Shown here: positions 10,601 to 20,219 of the stretch, piece by piece
Layout: the number at the start of each line of letters is the position of its first letter
How positions within the stretch are numbered: the first letter of the stretch is position 1
From: Sporosarcina jiandibaonis
Lineage (GTDB): Bacteria; Bacillota; Bacilli; Bacillales_A; Planococcaceae
Assembly (NCBI RefSeq): GCF_013184495.1
Contig: NZ_JAAOIY010000001.1
Location: 372,001 to 436,000, forward strand
Reading direction: 5' to 3'
DNA length: 64,000 nucleotides
Notes under the pieces: model-generated
What the model saw: only the letters and a program-made list of their open reading frames with translations
What the model was told of the DNA's origin: nothing
Database searches by the model: none
Program-made: the position numbers and the translations under genes

Positions 10601-11692
10601 TTATCGCCCTGTTAAAACACTTTTTTCATTTTGTAAAAATTGACTGCGTGATTTTGCAACACGTGCAATTCGTTCTTCCGCCAAGCGGTCAGCAGCAACG
10701 TATGTCGGGATATTATCACGTTTAGAAATGTTGAAAATCTCTCCGATTATATCGTAAATTCCCTCTACTCGCTTTAATGCGCGTTCACGATTATAGCCAG
10801 ATAATTCATCAGCTACATTGATGACTCCGCCTGAGTTTATAACGTAATCGGGTGCATAAACAATACCCATTTCATGAATCTGGTCGCCGTGGCGATTTTC
10901 TTTTAATTGGTTGTTTGCAGAACCGGCAATTACTTTGCACTTGAATTGCGGAATTGTTTCATCATTAATAACTGCTCCGAGCGCGCATGGTGCGAAAATA
11001 TCCGCATCTTGTGAATAGATCTCATCAATGTCGACTGCTGTCGCGCCGAACGCATCAACAGCGCGTTGAACGGCTTCTTTATTAATATCTGTGACGATTA
11101 GTTTTGCGCCTTCCGCGTGCAAATGTTCACACAGTGTGTAAGCAACGTTGCCGACGCCTTGTACAGCAATTGTTTTGCCTTCGAGTGAATCCGTGCCAAA
11201 AGCTTCTTTTGTTGCTGCTTTCATGCCCACATAAATGCCGTATGCAGTAACTGGTGAAGGATTACCAGATGATCCTCCTGATGAAGTTCCGGTTACATAA
11301 TCCGTTTCTAGGTGAATGAGATCCATGTCATCTTCAGTCGTTCCAACATCCTCCGCAGTAATATAACGACCGTTTAAGCCTTCTATGTAACGGCCGAATG
11401 CACGGAACATTTCATCATTTTTATCTGTTCTTGGATTGCCGATAATAACCGTTTTTCCACCGCCAAGATTTAATCCCGCTGCTGCATTTTTATAAGTCAT
11501 TCCCCGTGCTAATCGAAGCGCATCTTCAATTGCTTCGCTTTCACTTGCATACGTCCACATACGTGTACCACCAAGAGCTGGGCCAAGTGTTGTGTCGTGA
11601 ATTGCGATAATTGCTTTTAAACCTGATGTTTTATCCTGACAAAAGACAACTTGCTCAAAATCTTCATTTTCCATATACTTGAAAATTTCCAT
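10601..11692 (-). CDS. bcd: Leucine (branched-chain amino acid) dehydrogenase
   Basis: The 363-residue NAD-dependent dehydrogenase deaminates leucine, valine and isoleucine to the 2-oxo acids used by the bkd complex. The catalytic-lysine glycine loop [13 protein letters not shown] and the Rossmann motif [15 protein letters not shown] are present. The ATG of [11 protein letters not shown] is chosen because AAGGAGG lies eight bases upstream; an upstream ATG in the same frame has no such site and overlaps ptb. It sits between ptb and buk, the order expected for a bkd operon. Confidence 0.95.
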   Translation of the reverse strand: MEIFKYMENEDFEQVVFCQDKTSGLKAIIAIHDTTLGPALGGTRMWTYASESEAIEDALRLARGMTYKNAAAGLNLGGGKTVIIGNPRTDKNDEMFRAFGRYIEGLNGRYITAEDVGTTEDDMDLIHLETDYVTGTSSGGSSGNPSPVTAYGIYVGMKAATKEAFGTDSLEGKTIAVQGVGNVAYTLCEHLHAEGAKLIVTDINKEAVQRAVDAFGATAVDIDEIYSQDADIFAPCALGAVINDETIPQFKCKVIAGSANNQLKENRHGDQIHEMGIVYAPDYVINSGGVINVADELSGYNRERALKRVEGIYDIIGEIFNISKRDNIPTYVAADRLAEERIARVAKSRSQFLQNEKSVLTGR

Positions 11693-11721
11693 TATTAATT
11701 CCTCCTTAGTTAAGTACGCGT

Positions 11722-12633
11722 TCATTTTCTTGATGTAGAAAGGATTGCAAGTGCAAGCGAATAAAGTTTGCTTTCTGCACTATCTGCCCTCGAAGTTAAT
11801 ACGATCGGCGCGCTGGCTCCTTGTATGACTGCTCCAACTTTTGCCTGCGCAAAGTAAATAAGTGATTTATATAAAATGTTACCTGCTTCGATATTCGGAA
11901 CGACTAAGATATCCGCTTTCCCGGCTGCTGGGCCAGTTATTCCTTTTTGTCTGGCGGCCTCTATTGAAATTGCATTATCAAGTGCCAACGGACCTTCTAT
12001 TACACAACCATCAATCTGACCGCGTTGACTCATAACAACTAAAGAAGCAGCATCGATTGTCGGGGTCATGGCAGGATTAATCGTTTCAACGGCAGCAAGA
12101 GGTGCAACGTTCGGTTCACTTAAACCGCACGAATGAGCAGTTTCTACTGCATTCCGAATGATTTGCGCTTTCGCCTCAAGATCAGGCGCTATATTCATGG
12201 CTGCATCTGTAACAAACAAAAGTCTATCATAGTTTGGCACCTCAAACGCTGCAACATGGGAAAGAATCTTTCCTGTCCTAAGCCCATAATCGCTATTTAA
12301 AACTTCTTTCAAAAGCACTGACGTCGGGATATTTCCTTTCATCAAAATATGCGCTTGCCCACTCGAAACTGCCTTTACAGCTTCAACCGCTGATTCTTTC
12401 AGATTTTTCGTATGATGAATCTGGATTTTTTCATTGGAGAGTAACTCACGAAAGTTTCGAGAAAGTAAATGATGAACTTTTTCTTGATCGTCAAATAATA
12501 TAAATGACGCTATTTCATTATTTACTGCTTCATAGACTGCTGTAAGCACTTCCATATCAGCTGCGGAAGCGACCGCTACAATAGGATCATCTTGCATAGC
12601 TGCTTTTTCGACAATTGATGCAAGTGTTGTCAT
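11722..12633 (-). CDS. ptb: Phosphate butyryltransferase (branched acyl-CoA:phosphate)
   Basis: The 303-residue Pta/Ptb-family enzyme exchanges CoA for phosphate on butyryl- and branched acyl-CoA, supplying Buk. The family landmarks [32 protein letters not shown] and [16 protein letters not shown] are visible. The ATG eight bases after GGAGG is used ([10 protein letters not shown]). Only 16 bases separate it from the end of bkdR, leaving no room for the separate sigma-54 promoter that stands here in B. subtilis, so it is probably read from the bkdR promoter. Confidence 0.94.
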   Translation of the reverse strand: MTTLASIVEKAAMQDDPIVAVASAADMEVLTAVYEAVNNEIASFILFDDQEKVHHLLSRNFRELLSNEKIQIHHTKNLKESAVEAVKAVSSGQAHILMKGNIPTSVLLKEVLNSDYGLRTGKILSHVAAFEVPNYDRLLFVTDAAMNIAPDLEAKAQIIRNAVETAHSCGLSEPNVAPLAAVETINPAMTPTIDAASLVVMSQRGQIDGCVIEGPLALDNAISIEAARQKGITGPAAGKADILVVPNIEAGNILYKSLIYFAQAKVGAVIQGASAPIVLTSRADSAESKLYSLALAILSTSRK

Positions 12634-12649
12634 TTGCAATTCCTCCTAA

Positions 12650-14683
12650 TTACACGAGGTTAAATTTTTCTAACTTATAATAAAGTGACCTGAGAGAAAT
12701 TCCTAATCTGTTAGCAGTAATCGATTTATTGCCATCATTTTCACGAAGTGCAGTTTCAAGAATGGTTTTTTCGTAATCATCCATGATTGAAGCTAACGTG
12801 CTTTTATCCGGAAGAACAGTATCTTCTTCAGCATGATTTTCGGAAAAAAGGGATTTCGTGACATCCTCAAGTTCTAATATCTTCTTTCCTTGATTGGTAT
12901 AAATCATTGCCCGGCTTAACACATTTTCCAATTCTCGAACATTTCCTGGCCAATCGAAGCGCTTTAAAAAGTCTTGTGCCTCTTTCGTTATTCCTTTTAC
13001 ATTCATGCCGAATTCTTGATTTAACTTAATAAGCAGATTCTCGACAATGACAGGAATATCTTCTTTTCGTGTCCGAAGCGAAGGTATCTGTATTGAAATC
13101 CTGTTCAATAGATAATACAAGTCTTCTAAAAATGTACCATTATACTTTGCTTTTTCTAGACTTTTAGATGATGCTGCAATGATGCGAACAGGTAAATGCA
13201 TTGGGTCTTCTCTGCCGCCCGGATAAATAATCCCTTCTCGCAAATAAATCAGCAGCTTTTTTTGTACGTCTAACGGCATATCCGAAATTTCATCTAAATA
13301 AAGTGTGCCGTTTTTTGATTGGATAAACAAACTATCATTAAAATCATTTGTTTGGGATTCATCATGTTTACCGAATAATTCAGCTTCCAAATCAAAAGGA
13401 TGATTTGCACAATTCACCCGAACAAACTTGCTATACTTTTGTTCACTTGCACTATGAATTGCATGCGCGAAAAGTTCTTTTCCGCTTCCCGGTTCGCCTC
13501 GTAGCAAGACAGGCAGGCTATTTCGGGCGGCAAGCTTAGCTTGTTCAATCGCAATTTCAATATCCGCTGATTTTCCATATACATCATCAAATGTATAAGT
13601 CGATTCCAGTTTACGAATAATCGTTCGTGCTCGGTCTAGCTCATTCATCAGATTTCTCATTTCGGTAATGTCATGAATCACCCCGACGCTACCGCGTATT
13701 TGCCTATCGACAATTATCGGCGCAACGTTGACGATTACTTCAGTGTTATTTTCGCCAACACGCATATTAACACCTCGAACAGGCTGCCTAGTTTTCAAAA
13801 CTTTCATATGGATACTTTCGCCTTCGATTATATCAACTGCGGCTGGTTTCCCTATTACTTCGTCCGCTGTCAGTCCTGTTATACGCGTGTATGCAGGATT
13901 AACTAGTATTCCATTTCCATTTTCGTCTACGACAGAAATTGCATCATCACTTGAATGAATAATTGCCTCTAGCATCGTCTGGATTTTTTTCAAATCTGTA
14001 ATCTCTTCTGCAAGCGTCAAGACTTCAGTCATATCTTTGAATACCGCAAATGCTCCTACTAATTTTCCTTTATGGTCATGTAGCGGGTATCTCGATGTGA
14101 CTATTTTAAGACCATTAGGCAGTACTAATTCTTTGTTTAACTCTGCCCTGCCAGAATCTAAGACATGGGTCAACCTTGATGTCGGTATGACTTCAGTGAT
14201 CGTTTTGCCGATTGCGTCTTCAATTGCCGTACCTATCATGCGAGCGGCGCTATGATTAAAAAAGTCTACCTTCCCGTGCTTATTAATGCCGATCATGCCT
14301 TCTTCAACAGAATTAAAAACCATGCGTTGTTTATGAACTTCAGCACGAATCCGCCTGGTATATGTATCATTCTCTTCAAGAAGGCGAACAAGAAGGTTTG
14401 CTACCGAACCGGGAATTAAAACAGTATGATCGGATCTCGCTTTTAATAATTCGGCAAAAACTGTCTCGCTGCCCGATACATCAAAAACGATATGTATATT
14501 TGGCGAAAGATGTTCCTTCCAATCATTTCCGTATGGTATTCCAAGTTCTTTTGCTCGTGTAATCCCTGGTGCTCTTTCATCCGTGTCAATGATTGCTTTC
14601 ACATTCATAAATTCAAGATTTTGGAGTAGGTCCAGAATTATTAAGCCGCCTGTTCCTGCCCCGACAATGAGAACGTTTTGCAA
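12650..14683 (-). CDS. bkdR: BkdR-type AAA+ transcriptional regulator of the bkd operon, lacking the GAFTGA loop
   Basis: This 677-residue protein has the build of a sigma-54 enhancer-binding activator. An unusual N-terminal nucleotide-binding-like fold (VLIVGAGTGGLIILDLL) spans roughly residues 1-105. Two PAS domains lie at about 120-220 and 235-345. The AAA+ domain has Walker A GEPGSGKE near 396-403 and Walker B LYLDEIS near 461, and a Fis-type helix-turn-helix closes the protein. Between ELFG (435-438) and LYLDE the segment that normally contains GAFTGA is shortened and reads KHDESQTNDFNDSLFIQSKNGT, so the sigma-54 contact loop is missing. By family it controls bkd genes; by sequence it is unlikely to remodel sigma-54 polymerase in the usual way. 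Confidence 0.88.
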   Translation of the reverse strand: MQNVLIVGAGTGGLIILDLLQNLEFMNVKAIIDTDERAPGITRAKELGIPYGNDWKEHLSPNIHIVFDVSGSETVFAELLKARSDHTVLIPGSVANLLVRLLEENDTYTRRIRAEVHKQRMVFNSVEEGMIGINKHGKVDFFNHSAARMIGTAIEDAIGKTITEVIPTSRLTHVLDSGRAELNKELVLPNGLKIVTSRYPLHDHKGKLVGAFAVFKDMTEVLTLAEEITDLKKIQTMLEAIIHSSDDAISVVDENGNGILVNPAYTRITGLTADEVIGKPAAVDIIEGESIHMKVLKTRQPVRGVNMRVGENNTEVIVNVAPIIVDRQIRGSVGVIHDITEMRNLMNELDRARTIIRKLESTYTFDDVYGKSADIEIAIEQAKLAARNSLPVLLRGEPGSGKELFAHAIHSASEQKYSKFVRVNCANHPFDLEAELFGKHDESQTNDFNDSLFIQSKNGTLYLDEISDMPLDVQKKLLIYLREGIIYPGGREDPMHLPVRIIAASSKSLEKAKYNGTFLEDLYYLLNRISIQIPSLRTRKEDIPVIVENLLIKLNQEFGMNVKGITKEAQDFLKRFDWPGNVRELENVLSRAMIYTNQGKKILELEDVTKSLFSENHAEEDTVLPDKSTLASIMDDYEKTILETALRENDGNKSITANRLGISLRSLYYKLEKFNLV

Positions 14684-14734
14684 GGATATTCATTCTCCTT
14701 TTTGGCGCGTGCAATCTTTTGCAATTACAATATT

Positions 14735-14763
14735 ATCATACATGATTGCCCTCTTCTTGACAA
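14735..14763 (-). promoter_or_regulatory. Sigma-A-like promoter of bkdR and the bkd operon
   Basis: On the minus strand TTGTCA and TATGAT are separated by exactly 17 bases, upstream of the bkdR ribosome site. The -35 overlaps, base for base, a plus-strand TTGACA (14757-14762), so divergent promoters may share it. No -12/-24 motif with correct spacing was seen. Confidence 0.6.
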
Positions 14764-14811
14764 TATATCTTCTGAAGGTAAAATTATAGGTGACCAAAGG
14801 AGATGTTTTTA

Positions 14812-15063
14812 ATGGCACGCTTAGCTGCTTTTATCGTACTTTTAATCCCAGGAGTTTTTGCTGCTGGTGGAATAAAGCTTATGAGAGATTCACTATATGG
14901 AATTCTTTTCTTCCCTTTTCCTGCAAGTTGGTTGCAGTTTCTTACGGGTCTCATTATGTTTGGTGCGGGATTGGCATTTTTCGCGGGTTTTCTGCTTCAT
15001 CGGGACCGAAAAAACGGACGTGTACAGGCGCGTTTTATAAAAAAAGATGGATCACGACAATAA
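14812..15063 (+). CDS. yqzF: DUF2627 small membrane protein (YqzF-like)
   Basis: This 83-residue protein has two hydrophobic segments (about residues 3-20 and 37-62), a conserved FFPFPASWLQFLTG turn and a basic C-terminal tail (HRDRKNGRVQARFIKK), as in the DUF2627 family found next to bkdR in Bacillales. The ATG follows AAAGGAG; a slightly upstream in-frame start is possible. It is divergent from bkdR. The function is not known. Its last codons form one arm of the downstream terminator. Confidence 0.85.
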   Translation: MARLAAFIVLLIPGVFAAGGIKLMRDSLYGILFFPFPASWLQFLTGLIMFGAGLAFFAGFLLHRDRKNGRVQARFIKKDGSRQ

Positions 15064-15085
15064 AATGTCATGATCCATCTTTTTA
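15040..15085. terminator. Bidirectional terminator between yqzF and spo0A
   Basis: A 14-base inverted repeat (GATGGATCA... / ...TGATCCATC, one mismatch) is flanked by an A-run on one side and a T-run on the other, so it can end the converging yqzF and spo0A transcripts. Confidence 0.85.
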
Positions 15086-15109
15086 TATGAAATAATACAA
15101 GAATTTTAA

Positions 15110-15901
15110 TCAGCTTGCCATATGTTCAAGCCGAATTTTATCGGCAATCATTGCGATGAACTCGCTATTGGTCGGTTTACTTTTCAGATGATGCACGGTG
15201 TAACCGAACATTTTCGAAATGACTTCGTAATTTCCTCGATTCCAGGCAACTTCAATAGCATGTCGAATCGCCCGTTCCACACGTGAAGGTGTTGTATTAA
15301 ATTTAGATGCAATATCGGGATAAAGAACTTTCGTGACCGAACCAAGAAGTTCTACGTCAGAATAAACCATTTGAATTGCTTCACGTAGAAATGCATAGCC
15401 TTTAATATGTGCAGGTACGCCAATTTCTTTAATAATTCCAGTAATAGTCGTGTCTAGCACTTTTTGACTTACAGTTCCCGGAGCTTGTCCTCCACCTGGT
15501 TGGGATATTGGAATCGAAGGCTTTTTACTGCCCGCTACTTGAAAGATTTGATTTGCCAGTCGATCAAACTCGAACGGCTTTAACATGAAATAAGATGCAC
15601 CTAGATCTGCAGCCTGCGTCATTACATCTTCTTGACCGAATGCCGTAAGCATAATAATGTGCAAGTCTGTATATTTCGCACTTCCACCGATTGTTTCTAG
15701 AACTGCGATCCCATCTAAATGAGGCATAATGATGTCAAGAAGTAGTACATCGGGTTCTTTTTCCTCAAGCATCGTCAAACAAACTTTGCCATTATGTCCT
15801 GTCCAAATAACTTCGATTTCTGGATGTTTCTCAAAATAAGATTTCATTGTTTTAACAAGTTCTTTGTTATCGTCTACAATTGCCACTTTTATAGTATCCA
15901 A
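15110..15901 (-). CDS. spo0A: Stage 0 sporulation master regulator Spo0A
   Basis: The 263-residue response regulator has a receiver domain with the acidic pocket D10/D11, phosphoacceptor D56 in [12 protein letters not shown], and the conserved lysine in YFMLKPFEF. The C-terminal DNA-binding domain contains [19 protein letters not shown]. It receives phosphate from the phosphorelay and commits cells to sporulation. The start is TTG, seven bases after GGGGG; B. subtilis uses GTG here. The upstream region carries two 0A boxes, implying autoregulation. It lies next to spoIVB, as in other spore-forming Bacillales. Confidence 0.97.
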   Translation of the reverse strand: MDTIKVAIVDDNKELVKTMKSYFEKHPEIEVIWTGHNGKVCLTMLEEKEPDVLLLDIIMPHLDGIAVLETIGGSAKYTDLHIIMLTAFGQEDVMTQAADLGASYFMLKPFEFDRLANQIFQVAGSKKPSIPISQPGGGQAPGTVSQKVLDTTITGIIKEIGVPAHIKGYAFLREAIQMVYSDVELLGSVTKVLYPDIASKFNTTPSRVERAIRHAIEVAWNRGNYEVISKMFGYTVHHLKSKPTNSEFIAMIADKIRLEHMAS

Positions 15902-15965
15902 CTCATTTCCCCCTCTATTAACTAAATTTGAAAATTAGGCAGTTTATGTTGCTTAGTAGGTGAAT

Positions 15966-16042
15966 TTCGACAAAAGATACATTTCCCCTTTAAATTATAT
16001 AAAGATGAATCTTCTGACGGATGTTTTCTATGAAATTCGACA
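15966..16042 (-). promoter_or_regulatory. Two Spo0A boxes with a possible sigma-H promoter upstream of spo0A
   Basis: TGTCGAA occurs twice on the minus strand, at 15966-15972 (in context TTTTGTCGAAATTC) and at 16036-16042. Between them an AAAGGGGAAAT element, about 15 bases upstream of CGAAAT, could be a sigma-H -35/-10 pair. The boxes are direct sequence matches; the sigma-H call is tentative. Confidence 0.6.
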
Positions 16043-16064
16043 TTATCCGCAAAAATTTGTTTTT

Positions 16065-16095
16065 AAAAAGGCCAACCGAATTAGGTTGACCTTTT
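16065..16095 (-). terminator. Intrinsic terminator after spoIVB
   Basis: Minus-strand AAAAGGTCAACC / GGTTGGCCTTTT arms with a six-base loop follow the spoIVB stop within a few bases and end in a T-run. Confidence 0.8.
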
Positions 16096-16098
16096 CCC

Positions 16099-17067
16099 TT
16101 ACTGTTCCCCTTTACGCATTGTCTCCAAAAAAAGTGCCGCACCTTTTTCTGGTTCGTCTACGAACATATGGGTTACCGCACCAACAAATTTCCCATTTTG
16201 GATTACCGGACTTCCGCTCATCCCTTGCAAAATCCCGCCTGTTATTTCTAATAATTTTGAATCCGTCAGGACAAAATGGAATTGATCTTTTTCTACGCTC
16301 GTGATACGAATTGAAAAGGACTCGACTTTTGTTCCTTTTACAGTCGTATATATTTCCGCTTCACCTACTTTAACATCTGAGGGATGCATAATCGCAAGCG
16401 GTTCGGATAACACTTCATCATGAGTGCCGTTCCATAAACCAAAAATGCCGTAAATGCCATTTTTGTTTATAGTTCCTAGCGTTTCCTCGTCTTTGATGAT
16501 TGTCGATATTTTATATCCCGGATTCCCTGGGACACTTTTTCTGATTTGCTCAATTTCAGAAAGATGAATCGAACCCGCTTTAAATGAAGGGGGTGACTTT
16601 AATGAGCTATCGATAATTTGATGACCAAGAGCACCATATGTTCCTTTTTTCGGGTCCACATACGTTAAGGTTCCTGTTCCTTCTGTGCTGTCCTTTAGGA
16701 ATGGAATTAGCCGTTTTATTGCTTCGCTATCTGACTTGACTTGAAATGTTTCTCCGTTCCTTGAGACAAGTAATTTTACGCCTTCCTTGTCCCGAATCGA
16801 TGACAATGTTTGCTCCAAAATTTTTAATCTTGAAATTTTCACATCGTCAACTTGTCCAATTAGATCGCCAGCTCTCAACCATTCGTCTTTGCCAAGTAAA
16901 ACGTCATTCGTAATGAAAACACCTGACAAATCCATTTTTATGCCGATTGAATGACCCATCGGAATAAGTGATTCATTATTCCCGGATGCCGTTCCCGTAT
17001 TGATCGGCATAAACAGCAAGACGACAGAAAACGATACAATCAACTTTAACTGCTTACTCCATCCCAT
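16099..17067 (-). CDS. spoIVB: SpoIVB serine peptidase (S55), sigma-K checkpoint signal
   Basis: The 322-residue protein has an N-terminal signal anchor (about residues 7-25), a PDZ domain (about 36-110, GVFITNDV, LRAGDLIGQVDDVKI) and the S55 peptidase domain. The His is in GALGHQI and the nucleophile Ser in QGMSGSPVI. In B. subtilis the forespore secretes SpoIVB to cleave SpoIVFA and trigger pro-sigma-K processing. This copy is about 100 residues shorter than the 426-residue B. subtilis protein, mainly between the signal anchor and PDZ, but the catalytic parts look intact. It lies between recN and spo0A. Confidence 0.94.
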   Translation of the reverse strand: MGWSKQLKLIVSFSVVLLFMPINTGTASGNNESLIPMGHSIGIKMDLSGVFITNDVLLGKDEWLRAGDLIGQVDDVKISRLKILEQTLSSIRDKEGVKLLVSRNGETFQVKSDSEAIKRLIPFLKDSTEGTGTLTYVDPKKGTYGALGHQIIDSSLKSPPSFKAGSIHLSEIEQIRKSVPGNPGYKISTIIKDEETLGTINKNGIYGIFGLWNGTHDEVLSEPLAIMHPSDVKVGEAEIYTTVKGTKVESFSIRITSVEKDQFHFVLTDSKLLEITGGILQGMSGSPVIQNGKFVGAVTHMFVDEPEKGAALFLETMRKGEQ

Positions 17068-17144
17068 ATTTCACCTCCTCGAAAATAGATACCATTGGTA
17101 TGTCCGTTCAGAGGAATCTTATGAGAGGGTAAATAAAGAAATAA

Positions 17145-17172
17145 AAAACGTGCATAATTTAAGATGCACGTG
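17145..17172 (-). terminator. Intrinsic terminator after recN
   Basis: Minus-strand ACGTGCAT / ATGCACGT arms with an eight-base loop are followed by TTTTTTATTT, a few bases after the recN stop. Confidence 0.85.
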
Positions 17173-17179
17173 TGTTAAT

Positions 17180-18871
17180 TCATCTGAAATTTTTCTTTCT
17201 TTCCGCAGCAAGTTTCAAAAGTTCTTCCGCGTGTTTTAGCGTCAATGGCGTAGTTTCTGCGCCAGAAAGCATGCGTGATAATTCGTTGGTCCGTTCTTTA
17301 TCATGAACATTTTCAATAGCGGTTGTCGTTCTTTTATTTTTGACTTCTTTTTTAATTAGATAATGCTGATCGGCCATTGCGGCGACTTGTGGCAAATGAG
17401 AAATACAAAGGACTTGGGAATGGCTCGCAACCATTGCGATTTTTTCTGCAATTGCTTGCGCCACACGTCCGCTCACACCAGTATCGACCTCATCAAAAAT
17501 AATTGATGTAATTCCTTGATGTTTCGAAAATATCGTTTTCAGAGCCAGCATTAATCTTGATAATTCTCCACCAGATGCAACCGTGACAAGCGGTTTTAAT
17601 GGCTCGCCAACGTTTGTAGAGATATGAAATGCAATATCGTCATAACCGGTGATGTCGAACCCTGGCTTACGGTTTATCATGACCTTGAATGACGCTTTTT
17701 CCATATGTAGTTGTTGAAGCTGTTCCAAGATGGCAATTTCCAAGCGCTTGGCTGAACTTCTCCGGATAATGGAAAGTTCTTCCGCTTCGATTTCTAAATC
17801 TTTTTTAATTTGATTTAGCTTTTCTTGTTCTACTTGCAATCGTTCATCACGATTTATCAAACTTTCAAGTTCATCAGAAATTTTATCGCGGTATATTAAA
17901 ATATCTTCTGTTGTATTACCATATTTTCGTTTTAACGCAGTATGCAAAGCAAGTCTTTCTTCGACAATATCCAATCTTGCAGGGTCAAATTCCAAATCAT
18001 CTATTCGGTTGCGAAGTTCATGAGCCGTTTCTTGCAATGTGTAGAAGCTCGTAGAAATCGATTCTAATTGGGCTGCTAAATCTCGATCAACTTCTGCGGC
18101 GTCTTCCATATCGCTCATTGCGGAACCTACCCAATCAAGCGCGCGAGAATCGCCGCTTATTGATTCGTAAGCTGTATTTAGACGCTCATAGAGACGATTG
18201 AAGTTTTGAAGTTTTCGCTGTTCATCTTCAAGTTCTTCTTCTTCCCCGATTACAAGTTGCGCATCATTTATTTCTTTTAATTGAAAAGAATAAAGATCGA
18301 TTCGTTGAGCAACTTGCTGTTCATTTTCATCAGCGGCCTCTAATTTTTTCTTCAATTTCAAGTATTTATTATATAATTCTAGATAACTAGCATACGCTGC
18401 TTCCATTTTGTTTCCTGCATACTGATCCAATAGATGAATATGTCTGCGTTCATGCATCAATTCTTGATTTTCATGTTGACCATGAATATCAATGATTTGA
18501 TTGCCAACCTCTCTCAATACTGCAATTGTTACGAGGTTACCATTAATTCGGCAAACATTTTTCCCGTTGCTATTAAGATCCCGTCGTAAAATGATGACGC
18601 CATCTTCAACTTCGATGCCGAATTGTTTCAATGTATCAATTACTGGATGTTCAGGATCTTCGATGCTGAAATGGCCTTCAAGCTCAGCTCTGTTCGAACC
18701 GTGCCGAATAAACCGTTGCGACCCGCGGCCACCCGCAATTAATTGAACAGCATCGATAATGATCGATTTCCCTGCTCCGGTCTCTCCAGTTAACACAGTA
18801 AGTCCGTTTTCAAATCGAACATCGAGTTGTTCAATAATCGCGAAGTTTTTTATTGAAATTTCATTTAACAA
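17180..18871 (-). CDS. recN: DNA repair ATPase RecN
   Basis: The 563-residue SMC-like protein has Walker A GETGAGKS at residues 29-36, a long coiled-coil middle (about 150-370) and the C-terminal ABC signature VASGGELSRLMLALK with Walker B IIFDEVDTGVSG. It acts early in double-strand break repair, gathering DNA ends. It sits directly after argR with 15 bases between them, the order known in Bacillus. Length is normal. Confidence 0.97.
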   Translation of the reverse strand: MLNEISIKNFAIIEQLDVRFENGLTVLTGETGAGKSIIIDAVQLIAGGRGSQRFIRHGSNRAELEGHFSIEDPEHPVIDTLKQFGIEVEDGVIILRRDLNSNGKNVCRINGNLVTIAVLREVGNQIIDIHGQHENQELMHERRHIHLLDQYAGNKMEAAYASYLELYNKYLKLKKKLEAADENEQQVAQRIDLYSFQLKEINDAQLVIGEEEELEDEQRKLQNFNRLYERLNTAYESISGDSRALDWVGSAMSDMEDAAEVDRDLAAQLESISTSFYTLQETAHELRNRIDDLEFDPARLDIVEERLALHTALKRKYGNTTEDILIYRDKISDELESLINRDERLQVEQEKLNQIKKDLEIEAEELSIIRRSSAKRLEIAILEQLQQLHMEKASFKVMINRKPGFDITGYDDIAFHISTNVGEPLKPLVTVASGGELSRLMLALKTIFSKHQGITSIIFDEVDTGVSGRVAQAIAEKIAMVASHSQVLCISHLPQVAAMADQHYLIKKEVKNKRTTTAIENVHDKERTNELSRMLSGAETTPLTLKHAEELLKLAAERKKNFR

Positions 18872-18886
18872 TTCAACTCACCACTT

Positions 18887-19336
18887 TCAAAGCATCGCAA
18901 GCAATTTTTCTTTTACTTCTGGTAGTTTTGTTTCGTCCCTGCAAATTATCAGACAAGTGTCATCTCCGCAAATCGTTCCCAACATTTCCTCCCATTTCAA
19001 ATGGTCAAGAAGGGAACCAACTGCTTGGGCATTCCCTGGCAGTGTTTTAAGCACTAGGAAATGACCTGCACCATCAATACTAACAAAAGCGTCCGTCAAC
19101 GCGCGATGCAATTTTTCTTCAGTATTGTATGAATGGATTGGTGGTAAACTATATTTATAATTTCCATTCTTAGTTGGAACTTTGATTAGATGCATTTCTT
19201 TAATATCCCTGGAAACAGTCGCTTGCGTAACGTCTACACCAGAATCTTTCAAGCTTTGCACGAGCTGGTCTTGAGTTTCGATTTCATTGTTCGAGATAAT
19301 ATCCCGAATCCGTATATGTCTATGCCCTTTATTCAA
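18887..19336 (-). CDS. argR: Arginine repressor ArgR/AhrC
   Basis: The 149-residue regulator has an N-terminal winged helix ([34 protein letters not shown]) and a C-terminal arginine-binding hexamerisation domain ([14 protein letters not shown]). It represses arginine synthesis and activates catabolism when arginine is bound. I assign a TTG start, nine bases after AGGAGG, giving exactly the 149 residues of the B. subtilis protein. The frame is open further upstream, but those codons overlap tlyA and show no family similarity. Confidence 0.95.
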   Translation of the reverse strand: MNKGHRHIRIRDIISNNEIETQDQLVQSLKDSGVDVTQATVSRDIKEMHLIKVPTKNGNYKYSLPPIHSYNTEEKLHRALTDAFVSIDGAGHFLVLKTLPGNAQAVGSLLDHLKWEEMLGTICGDDTCLIICRDETKLPEVKEKLLAML

Positions 19337-19378
19337 AAATTTTATCCTCCTATGCTTTAAGTGAAAAAGCGGAAATTG

Positions 19379-19405
19379 AAAAGCGCACAGTAAATGCGCG
19401 CTAGT
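19379..19405 (-). terminator. Possible weak terminator between tlyA and argR
   Basis: Minus-strand AGCGCGCA / TGTGCGCT arms (one G-T pair) around a five-base loop overlap the tlyA stop and are followed by TTTTC. Confidence 0.5.
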
Positions 19406-20219
19406 GCAATTCTTTGTAAGCGACATCAATGAGCGCGGTAAACGTTTCATCATTATAATTTTCAACGGGCACTGCATCTGCGGTTAAATGAAATAAAAAT
19501 TCAATATTTCCTTCCGCACCCGTTACTGGGGAAAACGATGTACCTCGAAGCGTGAATCCTTCTTCCAAGGACATTGCTGCAACTTTTTTCAGCACATCAA
19601 AATGAGTAGAACGTTCTTTCACGACACCCTTTTTCCCAACTTTTCCTTTCCCAGCTTCAAATTGAGGTTTTACAAGGGCAATGACATTTCCACCTTCTGA
19701 AATAATCTTTTTTAAAGTGGGCAAAATTAGTGCCAACGAGATGAATGAAACATCAATCGTTGCAAATTGCGGCTGCCCTTCAGTAAATAATTCTGCTGTG
19801 GCATAACGAAAATTCATTCGTTCCATCACGGTTACGCGTGGGTCTTGCCTGATTTTCCAAGCGAGTTGATTATATCCAACGTCTAAAGCGTAACAATGCG
19901 CCGCTCCATTTTGCAGCGCACAATCGGTGAAACCGCCGGTAGAGGCCCCGATGTCCAAAACAATTTGATCTTTTAAATCAACTTCAAAAACTTCAAGGGC
20001 CTTTTCCAACTTCAAACCGCCGCGACTAACATATTTTAATGTACTTCCTTTAACAACCAATGGTGCATCGGAAAGAATTTTTTCACCCGGCTTTTCCATT
20101 CGGGTATTTGCAGAATATACAATGCCAGCCATTATCGAACGTTTAGCTTGTTCCCTTGTTTCCATTAATCCTCTTTTTACGAGAAGGACATCTACTCGTT
20201 CTTTTTCTTCGCCAGCCAT
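19401..20219 (-). CDS. yqxC: TlyA-family rRNA 2'-O-methyltransferase/hemolysin (YqxC)
   Basis: This 272-residue protein has an S4 RNA-binding domain at residues 8-65 ([11 protein letters not shown]) and a FtsJ-like methyltransferase domain with the SAM loop [20 protein letters not shown]. It is predicted to methylate rRNA in the cytoplasm; the hemolysin name is historical. Its ATG overlaps the dxs stop. The dxs-tlyA-argR-recN order is conserved in Bacillales. Confidence 0.93.
   Translation of the reverse strand: MAGEEKERVDVLLVKRGLMETREQAKRSIMAGIVYSANTRMEKPGEKILSDAPLVVKGSTLKYVSRGGLKLEKALEVFEVDLKDQIVLDIGASTGGFTDCALQNGAAHCYALDVGYNQLAWKIRQDPRVTVMERMNFRYATAELFTEGQPQFATIDVSFISLALILPTLKKIISEGGNVIALVKPQFEAGKGKVGKKGVVKERSTHFDVLKKVAAMSLEEGFTLRGTSFSPVTGAEGNIEFLFHLTADAVPVENYNDETFTALIDVAYKELH

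Noticed and set aside
14702..14724. TTGGCGCG...TTTTGCA resembling a sigma-54 -24/-12 element
   Set aside because: The GG and GC doublets are five bases too far apart, it points toward yqzF rather than bkd, and BkdR here lacks GAFTGA.
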